This document shows, piece by piece, positions 48,783-57,700 of a DNA stretch of 64,000 nucleotides (the stretch's first letter is position 1; each line of letters starts with the position of its first letter). Source of the stretch: Apus apus (lineage: Eukaryota; Chordata; Aves; Apodiformes; Apodidae); assembly GCF_020740795.1 (NCBI RefSeq), contig NC_067285.1, positions 38,476,511 through 38,540,510 of the forward strand, in the 5' to 3' direction. The translations under genes and the position numbers were made by a program. Below the pieces are notes generated by a model. That model worked only from the letters and a program-made list of their open reading frames with translations. It was not told where the DNA came from and made no database searches.

Positions 48783-50354
48783 TCATTGCAGCTTCCTGCT
48801 TTTCTTGACTCCTGCACGAATGCCAGAGAGTTCCCCATCGTATCTGTGCAATTCCCTCCGCACCTCCCGGACCTGGCCCTTGCGGCGAATCTTGGCTCGC
48901 CGGAACTTCTCCCGATGCTTGACCCTGGGGTTCCGGTCGATCTTCTTCCTTTTGGGTGTGAGGCCTTTGTTCTTGATCATCTGGTAGGTCACGCCTCTCT
49001 TTTTCTCTGCATCCTCTCCTTCCAACACTGCTTCTTCTTCAAGCACGTCTCGGTCTTCAGTTCTCTTCCTCTTGAGTTTCAACTTCTCCTCCATCATTTT
49101 ATAGTATTTTAGGGCCTCCTCTTCATCCAGGTCCGACTCGTCTGACGATTCATCAGCAGCAGTCCAGCCATTAGCATGTGCAGGAGCACGTTTTGGTTTG
49201 CTCTTCTTGACATCCAGTGGGAGAAACACTGCAAACTTCTTCTCCTTCCGTAGCTTATCTTCCTTCTTATCGTAGTAGTTTTTCAAAAGCATTCGAACTT
49301 GCGAGGATAACCTTTGATCTACAACAGCCAGGTCATTTATTATATTTCTGTAGGCAACCAGCCGTTCGATAACGGGGTGACTATGAACTGGCATCCTCTT
49401 GGACTTCAAAACCAAATAGAAACTTATATTGGCACAGTAATTCAAGTAGAGATGATACTTGGTCTGCAAATAGCGGCTGCCTTTCCCTTGCAGGATAGTG
49501 CCATTTTTGACCATTTGCAGCAAGGGGTGCAGCTCATCCTTGAGCTCCATCAGCTTGACTTCAAAGTCCTCAATCAGCTGCAGGAGCTCAGGGGACTCCT
49601 GCTTCAGTAGCTTCAGCTGCTCCTTCTTGGGAAGGGCTTGCAAATCCTTGTCAATCTTCTGCCCTTTACTATCATGGGTTTTCTGCTGCTCAGCCAGATA
49701 GCCCTGGATCACATCTAGGCCATAATCATCTTCCCCTAAGTCCTGCACCAGCCGCCTCTGGATGACTTGAGCCTCCTGCTCCTCCTCCTCTTCCTCAGCA
49801 TCAACTTCTTGCTGGCGACGCTTGCCCTTCACCTGGGCGTCGCTCCCATAGTCCGTGTCGTAGTAGAGCTGCTTGCGCTGGCCCCAGGAGAGCTCGTGGG
49901 GGAGCTTGGTGTCCTCACGGCGCCCCTCCAAGTCGCTTCCCATGGACAGGTCCCCATCTTCATCTTCCTCCTCCTCTTCACCTTCTCCATCCTCACCGTC
50001 CTCCACTCCATCCTCATCCTCCTCCCCTCCATCCTCTTCTGCACTATGGTCTATGTAAAGATTCAGCGCCTGCATCTCCTCCTCTTCTTCCTCACCGGGC
50101 CCATCCTCCTCCTCCTCCTCCTCGCTGTCCTCCTCGGGCAGCTGCAGCCCCAGCACTTCCTCCTCCTCCTCCTCCTCCTCGCTGTCCTCGGCCTCCTCCC
50201 CGCTCTCCAGGGCCGCCATCACCTGCTGAAACTGCGCCTCCTGCAAGTCTTCCTCCACCTCCTCCGCCAGCCGCGCGGGGCCGGCCTCCCCGCCATCCTC
50301 CTCCTCCTCCGGGCCGGGCCGCCGCCGCAGGACGGTGCCGCGCCGGGTCCGCAT
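48783..50354 (-). CDS. UTP3: UTP3 / SAS10, small-subunit processome component (intronless)
   Basis: This is a single uninterrupted reading frame of 523 codons plus stop, intronless as in mammals. UTP3/Sas10 is a nucleolar protein of the U3 snoRNP-containing small-subunit processome needed for 18S rRNA maturation; the yeast protein was first found as a silencing factor. Residues about 50-160 are very acidic with long Glu/Asp runs. SWGQRKQLYYDTDYGS is a conserved signature. Residues about 254-345 form the Sas10/Utp3/C1D domain (SPELLQLIEDFEVKLMELKD, then NYCANISFYLVLKSKR and HPVIERLVAYRNIIND). The last about 65 residues are the basic Sas10 C-terminal domain (RNPRVKHREKFRRAKIRRKG). I chose ATG 50354 because it is the only in-frame Met near the conserved region. 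The frame stays open upstream to 51341, but that part is the minisatellite and GC-rich flank. The length is somewhat above the human 479. Confidence 0.95.
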   Translation of the reverse strand: MRTRRGTVLRRRPGPEEEEDGGEAGPARLAEEVEEDLQEAQFQQVMAALESGEEAEDSEEEEEEEEVLGLQLPEEDSEEEEEEDGPGEEEEEEMQALNLYIDHSAEEDGGEEDEDGVEDGEDGEGEEEEEDEDGDLSMGSDLEGRREDTKLPHELSWGQRKQLYYDTDYGSDAQVKGKRRQQEVDAEEEEEEQEAQVIQRRLVQDLGEDDYGLDVIQGYLAEQQKTHDSKGQKIDKDLQALPKKEQLKLLKQESPELLQLIEDFEVKLMELKDELHPLLQMVKNGTILQGKGSRYLQTKYHLYLNYCANISFYLVLKSKRMPVHSHPVIERLVAYRNIINDLAVVDQRLSSQVRMLLKNYYDKKEDKLRKEKKFAVFLPLDVKKSKPKRAPAHANGWTAADESSDESDLDEEEALKYYKMMEEKLKLKRKRTEDRDVLEEEAVLEGEDAEKKRGVTYQMIKNKGLTPKRKKIDRNPRVKHREKFRRAKIRRKGQVREVRRELHRYDGELSGIRAGVKKSRKLQ

Positions 50355-50387
50355 GGCTGCTCGGCCCCGGTTCTTCCGCCGCTGCTC

Positions 50388-50402
50388 CTTCCGCTTCCGG
50401 CC
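50388..50402 (-). promoter_or_regulatory. UTP3: ETS-like motifs just upstream of UTP3 ATG
   Basis: On the minus strand CCGGAAGCGGAAGGA carries two overlapping GGAAG cores 34-48 bases before the ATG, with a further GCGGAAG closer in. Tandem ETS sites are common in core promoters of ribosome-biogenesis genes. The same bases would read as a basic peptide (GRKRKEQRRKNRGRAA) if translation began further upstream, so the assignment is open. Confidence 0.35.
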
Positions 50403-50473
50403 GTGCCCGCTGCCCCCGCCTCCGGTTCCGCCCCCTCCGCGGCCCTTCCCGCTGCCCCGCGCTCCCCCTGCGC

Positions 50474-50970
50474 GTCCCGGTGCCGGCAGGTCCCGGCAGG
50501 TCCCGGTGCCCGCAGGTCCCGGTTCCCGCAGGTCCCGCTGCCCGCAGGTCCCGGCAGGTCCCGGTGCCGGCAGGTCCCGGTTCCCGCAGGTCCCGGTGCC
50601 GGCAGGTCCCGCTGCCCGCAGGTCCCGCTGCCCGCAGGTGCCGGCAGGTCCCGGTCCCGGCAGGTCCCGGTGCCCGCAGGTCCCGGTCCCGGCAGGTCCC
50701 GGTGCCCGCAGGTCCCGGCAGGTCCCGGTGCCGGCAGGTCCCGGTGCCGGCAGGTCCCGGCAGGTCCCGCTGCCCGCAGGTCCCGCTGCCCGCAGGTGCC
50801 GGCAGGTCCCGGTTCCCGCAGGTCCCGGTGCCGGCAGGTCCCGCTGCCCGCAGGTCCCGGTTCCCGCCGGTCCCGCTGCCCGCAGGTCCCGGTGCCCGCA
50901 GGTGCCGGCAGGTCCCGCTGCCCGCAGGTCCCGGTTCCCGCAGGTCCCGGTGCCGGCAGGTCCCGCTCCG
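50474..50970. repeat. GC-rich minisatellite, 16-bp/10-bp units, upstream of UTP3
   Basis: Thirty-two consecutive units fill 50487-50956 exactly: 25 of 16 bp (type CAGGTCCCGGTGCCCG) and 7 of 10 bp (CAGGTCCCGG or CAGGTGCCGG), with degenerate edges. Unit variants differ at a few positions (GGTGCCCG, GGTGCCGG, GGTTCCCG, GCTGCCCG, GGTCCCGG). They recur in blocks, for example units 9-11 and 20-22, which implies higher-order duplication. The array begins about 130 bases upstream of the UTP3 ATG, so it lies in its promoter or 5' UTR. No unit contains a stop codon in any frame, which explains the several long overlapping open frames here. Confidence 0.95.
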
Positions 50971-51210
50971 CTCCGAACATCCCGCACCGCTCTGCTGCGG
51001 GTGGAGCCGCGGGTGCCCAGCGGAGCATCCCGCTTCCAGAGCAGCTCACTTCCTTCTGGCAGGAATTCGGAGCGGCGGGAGCTGCCCCAGCCGGGCGGAC
51101 ACCGGGCACGGGTGTTTTTCCAGCCGCGGCAGGTTCCAGCAACGAGTCGCGCCACGTCGTTCCTTCCCCCCCTCCCCCTCCCCTTTCTCCGGGGTTTTTC
51201 ACCTAAAAGC

Positions 51211-54200
51211 ACCGACACATTCGACCCGTCTTTGACGAGTAATCTTAGAACAGCAAGAGGAAGGGAAAAAAGCCAAGACAGAAGCACACCTGGCAGCTGC
51301 CCCCTCGTAACCGAAACTTCTTGTGACTCGGTTCCCCGCAACCAGACCGAAGTTTCAGAGAAAACCTCTCTGGATGCTTCTGCAGGACACAGATCAGCTC
51401 TCCCGAGCCCTTCCCATCACCAAACTGTCTCTTCCCAGGGATACAGGCATGGATGCTCCAGCTCCTTCAGGCTGCATTGGAAAGGCTGCACAGCTGGGAG
51501 GCTGCTGCTTCCCTCTCCTCTCTGCTCCCTGGATCCCAGTTTAGCTCAAGCTCAGAAACCCAGAGCCTGATAAATTAAATCAGACCCATGTCCCAACAAC
51601 TAGAGTTCTGAACTGCAGGTGCTTTTTTCTCAGCGCAGGACAGGTGCAGTTTTATTTACAGATACTCCTGTCCACCTTCTTGTGTCAAGCAAATATTGAA
51701 GTTAACTAAAACAAGAGAGGGAGTGCATAACTTCACTGAGTCTTTGGTGATTCATTTGGGTTCTGGCGGGCCTGATGGCAGACAAGACTCACTTCGGAGC
51801 TTTTTTTTTCTGACACACTCAGGTTCTCCACAGAGTCACCTCTGGGTCAAATTTTCCACATATGGTCTAGGAGCAAAGATACCTTTTGCCTCAGACTATG
51901 GCACCATTTCCAAAGGCAAATGAGTTTTGAAACTCTGAGCCTTAACAACTGACCAACTTCCACTTGGACTCTCACGGATTGAAAACGGAATGGACATGTT
52001 GTCTCTCAACCCAAGGTTCATTTCTAAGAGCAGGAAAGAATTAGCATCTCCAGACATTTAAACCTCCTCCACTTCTGGAGAAGCTGGAGATGACCTCCAA
52101 TGCGTGTTAATCAATCCAGTTATCAGGATCTGCTGACACCAGTTTGCTGTAAGCATCAGTGGCATTGCCGCTACCAAACCATCATCAGTGACCACTCCAT
52201 CCACCATTTTCTTTGCTTCTGAGTGAGAAATGAAGAGAAGAGAAGGCCACAGACCAGACAGACTGCTAGTGCATGGGGTGTTCTCTGGAGATACCCTGTG
52301 CCCTGGTACAGCTGTCCTCTCCACTCACTCAGCATAGCAAGGACACAAAGGCACCACTATTTTGACCCACTTCACCCAGGCACCTCCATCCCCAGCTTTT
52401 TAATTGGAAATTCCCAGTTCAGCATGTCCAGGGCCAACTGGAGGCACAACACAAGTGAAGACACTGGGATTATGAGGCTGGTTCCTGTTTCTTTTCAAAT
52501 TTTAAATTATTCCTCCCGTAGCCTCTGCCTCACAGTGAGGTTGGGAGTCTAGCTCCTCACTCAGCTCAGAATTTGAGCCTATGGGGAGGGTCTACCAGCC
52601 CCTTGCCAAACTACCACAGCTCTTTAACACCCACTCCCCCAGGAAATTTTCTGGTAATTCAAAAAGTCACACAGAAAAGGATAGTCCATAAAACAAACCT
52701 TCCAAAGAACTTGCAAGCTTGTTAGAAACCCCCAGAGACATGCAGGTGGCTGAATGGGACTAAAAATAGCTCTCCCACCCCCCCCTACAGACTGTGTGCA
52801 GACATGCAGATTTAGCAACTGAAATTCAGATGTGCTTAGCTCCAGCAGCCAGGGAAAACCACCGAAATCAGCCTCATGCAGAACAGAATTCTGCTCAGTT
52901 TCTCCCTTGCAGTTTGAAAATACTCATGAGTGCCTGTGCTTGGATTTCACTAGCGCTGTATTTCTATCAAAGCAGTTTGGCAAAACAGACCAGAACTTGC
53001 CTCTTTTTTTTCTGCTGCCTGCATCCCCTCGTCTTGTGTATTTCTAAAAAAATATCCTAGTAGTGTTTTAGATAGAAGCCCCTACCCGCCCCCCTTCCCT
53101 GCCCCATGGTTAGCCAGGTATAGTTTTAACCTTCTGCAGAAGGTGAGGCACAGGGAACATCTTGCAGCTGCTTCAGGAAAGACCTCCACATAAAACTGTT
53201 TGCAATACTTTCTGGGGAAGGGGGAGAGGAAACAAAACCAAATTTTGCCCTCCTAAAGATGGAGCCCTAGTGAGAGAAAAAGGTTTGTAAAGGAGAATCA
53301 TGACATAACCTGATGCCCTGTGAGGAGCTGGGCTTGTACTCATCTTCCCCCACCACCTCCCAGGGGAAACCTTGATCTTGAGCACTGCTGATGTAACGCA
53401 AAAGCTCATTGCATCATGCAACTGCCAGATGATATGTTTGTCCTGAGACAAAAAGCTGAGGACACAGGTCTAACAGCTCTAGCATTAGGGACCCAGCCAG
53501 CCGGGTCTGAAGACAGTCTGAAAGGTGACAGGCTGCCTTTCTAGGACTGGGATGCCTGGCAGGGTTTGTCTAATTACTTTGGTCTCCGGAGAGCCTGGCA
53601 AGAGCAACCAACTCTAGGTTGTGTGAAAAGTCTTTATCGGGTCACAGAGCTGCTGCCCTCCTGTGCAGGGAAAAGCTGGAGCACACAGTGAGATTCACCA
53701 AGTGTTGATTGAAAGAAACAGACATGGCAGGTAGCAGAAATTCAGGAAACACTGATGCAATAACCCTGGCTAAGAATGGGCCTGTCAGGATCATACTTTG
53801 CTCTGCCTCCTCTTTTGGCCCCTAATGCAGGTGTTTGGAGGCCCTTGCTAAGATTGGGCTTCTCTGACGTGGCCTTTTCTATGCAAGACACACACACACT
53901 TCAGAGACACCTCTAGTCACTGCTGGTTACATCGCAGCATTTGTTTTTCAGAGTCACACAAGTGATCCCAAATCTGGAACAAAAATATCCCAGATTGTCT
54001 CCAGTAGTCCCCTCCTTCAGAAAAGGCCTGCTCACCCGATACCTCAGAGCTTGGCTGGGACCTGACTTGTATACCACAAATCCCAAGGAGTCCCTTTTCC
54101 ATTGATAAGGAAAGAAACTCTTTGATGCAGTGAGCATTGCTGAAGAGCTCAGCTTTGCCACACATCTGCTGTTGCTTTACCTCCTCTCTCATCTTGTCTG

Positions 54201-54540
54201 CTGTGACTGCCAGCTCTTTGGAGGCAGGTTGAGCCCTTCTTATGTGTTTGTACAGAATCTGGCACAAAGAGGATTCTGCTCTTGAAGCCTGAAATATATT
54301 TCTCTGAGTAATGTGATCTCTAGGTCTGAATTCTCAAAACTAGGACCCGAGGACCAGGGTGGTTGTGCACTCCCTTGCACTTAGCAGCTTCATTGCTTGT
54401 TGGTGATGAACAGAACAAAATTCACAGTAATACTGCAACCCCCTGCCCCCCTTTACCTTTGAAAGCCAGAGGTCTTGGTGCATTGAACAGGCCTGGTTTC
54501 AGTCCCCAGCCACGTTTTCCACAGTCAGTGCTAGACGGCT
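51211..54540. other. Intergenic region between UTP3 and JCHAIN
   Basis: This is ordinary A/T-balanced DNA between two divergently transcribed genes. No exon, RNA gene or recognisable repeat was found apart from short homopolymer runs. Enhancer elements for JCHAIN could lie here, but none can be claimed from the sequence. Confidence 0.6.
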
Positions 54541-54546
54541 GGGCTG

Positions 54547-54594
54547 TTTATTTTAGGAAACAAACAGCTGTATCATTTGCACACGCCCTTATAG
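54547..54594 (+). promoter_or_regulatory. JCHAIN: Putative JCHAIN core promoter (TATA-like, octamer-like and MEF2-like motifs)
   Basis: Within 100 bases upstream of the ATG lie TTTATTTTAGG (54547-54557, one or two changes from a MEF2 site), ATTTGCAC (54575-54582, one base from the ATTTGCAT octamer used by B-cell Oct/OCA-B) and TTATAG (54589-54594, TATA-like, 49-54 bases before the ATG). Mammalian J-chain promoters use PU.1, MEF2 and Pax5 sites, so a MEF2-like site is plausible. Each motif is imperfect and function is inferred. Confidence 0.35.
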
Positions 54595-54642
54595 GCAGAC
54601 ACAGGATCTCCACTTGTGTTCTTCAAAAGAAGGGAAGGCAAG

Positions 54643-54706
54643 ATGAAGAGCTCTTTGTTGCTGTGTGTGGCCTTGGCTGTCTCCTTGGGGGTCATCCTTG
54701 TAGCAG
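54643..54706 (+). CDS. JCHAIN: JCHAIN exon 1 (signal peptide)
   Basis: ATG at 54643 begins MKSSLLLCVALAVSLGVILV, a classical hydrophobic signal peptide. The donor CAG|GTAGGT leaves phase 1. Cleavage probably falls around residues 21-23. The signal peptide contains one extra cysteine that would not be in the mature chain. Confidence 0.93.
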
Positions 54707-57700
54707 GTAGGTGGAAAATTAAGATCATGGAAAGCTGTGCCTTAGGTAACAGTGACAGGTTTTGTGTGACGGGTCAATAATTTTAAGTAAAAAATCAGAC
54801 CTCAAAGCCTTCTCAAGCAGTCTTGCTTCAGTGGTGCCTGGAGACCCCAGTGTCTTTCTGCACCACAGAGCCATTTTTAATAACTGCCTTGAGGCTAACA
54901 AGCTGATGACTAGCTGCAAATTTAAGGCTATGATTGACCATTTTTGATCGGGTTTCTGAAGCAACAAACCGCAAACACGCATGCTTGCTTTTCTGCAGTG
55001 CTAGGCAGCTTGCAAGGCATCTACCTGCTAGATTCAAAGCTTCTAAAATCTTCCTGGTAATCCTGTTACATGGCTACAGCCAACTTGTTTCCCATTAAAC
55101 TGTAGTTTATCATGTAACTCCACTGAATTCCTTAAAGACTCTCAATTGAAACTGAGCTCAGACTGATCCCAGCACACTCCCCAGTGTGGTTCATGGGTGG
55201 GTGACTGTACTGATGCCAGAGCTTCATGTGACACTCTAAAGTCATCCTTGTCCTCATGGTGGATCTGGCCTGCAGGATTCAGTCCATGCTGAAGGATGAC
55301 CACACCAACAGGACAGAGGGCATCATCCCTTTATTTCCTCCAGCTTTTGGGAAAGGGCATCTTACTGCTTACCCAGGCAGGTCCTTGGAAAGTACTGCTT
55401 CCTGGGACAAGTGTCCAGATGTGTAACCCAGTAGCTGGAAAGGCAGAAAACCAACACTGTGTTGGTTCAATGCAGAGTCCAGTCTGTTTTTTCCTGTTCA
55501 TATAGGTAGCTTAGAGGGGAAGTAATATTTGAGTTACATGCACCTACAAGACTGCTGGTTTTATTACTTATGTAGAAATTAATGTATTTTGGGGCCCGGT
55601 GAGGCTCTTCCCTACACTATTACAGCAGCCACTTGCACCCACAGCAGAGCATGAACAGACACTTTTTGAATGCATTTTGTTCTTCACTATGCTGCAGCTG
55701 GATTCTCCTGGGCTTCACAGTGTATTACTGGATGACCCAATATTGGAGGGTGAACAATTTTGTCAAAATAATCTCTGCCTGAGTGTTGAGAAGGAGAGGG
55801 ACACAATACTGCAGTAAATAATGCACCAGAAAACCCAGCCTGCAGGTAGTCAGAAGGGCATTGAGAAATTTTATATTTAACTACCTTCTCCTTTATGAAT
55901 GATACATGGAAATATTGTTGATAAAACTATCTTTCATGCAGCTTTGGAATTTTACTTTAAAAAAAAAGACAAAAAACAACACGTGGAGTAGTAGCAATTT
56001 CTACAGTTACTGAAGCCAAGAGCATTACAGAATAAATTAATTCAGAACAATATTTTTAGAGTGCAAATACCACCCCCTCCCTGCGCCCCCCCCCCCCCCC
56101 CCCCCATATTTATAAAAGAGTATATTAATATCATTTTAGAAGATTATTTAAAACCTACTCCCAAATATTTTGGGACAACTTTCAAAGCTAATAGGATCTG
56201 GCTTGAGTATTTGCTTGGGATTAAGGGCTTAGAATTGCACAATGTTATATATAACAGAGTGGCAGACAGAGGGAGAACTACCTGAAGGACAAGAAGCCAG
56301 AAACTTTCTATAAGATGAAAGAAAGGCCAAGATTCAAGGAGGCAGACACTAAAGGGGCTGGACTGCCACTGTGTGCACATCTGTACAGCTAGCCAGTTGT
56401 GCTGCGTGTTCTGCAGGAAAAGGCTAAAAGCCAGCCTGAAGGGCTCAGTGGGCACATGCTGCAGAGGGAAATAGAAAACTGTGAGACCAGCAGGAAGGGC
56501 AACATCTACATGCCTTGTTCTACTGGCCAAAGCAAGGAAGCAAAGTCCTTTTCTTCCTAATGGAGAAACTGCCTTCTTGCTGGGTCCTGTAGTGCTTTTT
56601 GGCATCTGTTCCCTCAGGGACATGAAGGACAACACACCCCTCAAGGAAAGCTGAGACATCTGCCAGCTTGGCAAGGTCAGAGACCCTTAGTTAGAGGCCA
56701 GGTCCAAACTAGGGCTTGGGCTGCTAGAAAAGTCCTGGTGCTCAATAGAGGAACTGGGTAACCTCCCCCATTGGGGAAAAAGCAGCACTTCAGCTGCCAG
56801 GTATAGCTGGAGGCTTGCAAGAGGACTTGCTTCCCCTCTAATGAGAAACCCCTGAATGTTTGCCTCCCACCAGTCACACAGGTTCATCGTTTTCTCTGTC
56901 CCAGTCTCGTCACCTCCACACACGGCAGCATCCTGCAGACCCAGCAGGGAAGAGAGGTTAATTCAGCTTTGCCAAGAAGCTTATTTGCAACTGTTGCAAC
57001 CTGGACTTTAATCAACCCTGCTAGAATGGTGCAGTTCTGGCGTTCTGATCACTTGGCTCTCTGCTAGAGCAGGTGTCAAGGTTTTTCTTCTTGACTCTAG
57101 GATTGTGTATCCTGTGCTTCCAGGTTATCCATGGGAACCGGAGGACAAGGATTATGTGCTAGTCAATAACAAGTGTCAGTGTGTAACAGTCACCTCAAAG
57201 CTCATCCCCTCCAAAGAGAATCCTAATGAAGAAATTGTGGAGAGAAACATACGCATCCTGTAAGTGGCAGAACATCTGTAACACTCAATCTCCTATCTGT
57301 GTATCAGGAATTCCCTGTTCTTTGCATTGTTTCCCATGTGCTGGCATCAATGAAGTGAACTGGCTTTCCCATGGACTGCTTCAGAGTATTCTGGAATATT
57401 TCCCTTTGCTTTGTGTTTTTCTAGCTCACAGGAGCTATCTGGTGTTTATCCCTTCAGATACAAAAAGCATCTCCATGTTGTAAGCAGTGCAGTGGTAGCT
57501 TTACAAAATAGGCTGGGGAAGTCGAGTTGATATAATCTGAAACCAAATTTGGCCCCTGACTCTTTTATAGATCTGACAGCAAGTCTGCTATTTTATAGAC
57601 TGGGAAAGCTAGTTAATACCTAAATTATGAGAAAAGGTTAACCCCATGAGTCAGATCTCAGTTCAAGAGTAGGATTTTGTCCTCTTTATTCACACAGACC

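Larger units (their letters stand above)
50150..51210. promoter_or_regulatory. UTP3: CpG-rich 5' region of UTP3
   Basis: GC- and CpG-rich DNA extends from the UTP3 N-terminal coding region through the minisatellite to about 51.2 kb, then drops to ordinary composition. It is the likely housekeeping promoter of UTP3. The transcription start could lie on either side of the minisatellite. Confidence 0.55.

Noticed and set aside
48672-49112. 146-codon plus-strand frame at the UTP3 3' end
   Set aside because: It is an antisense shadow of the UTP3 coding sequence and its 3' UTR.
50355-51341. A 329-residue N-terminal extension of UTP3
   Set aside because: The frame is open, but it is minisatellite and GC-rich flank with no family counterpart. 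The start at 50354 has a purine at -3 and gives a protein length near that of orthologues.
50219-51570. Several long frames on both strands (up to 479 codons) rich in Gly, Pro, Arg, Ala
   Set aside because: They are the same minisatellite read in different frames. The unit contains no stop codon and shifts frame each time, so openness says nothing about coding.
56144-56674. 176-codon minus-strand frame in JCHAIN intron 1
   Set aside because: It is antisense in an intron, with no known motif and ordinary composition. It is most likely chance.
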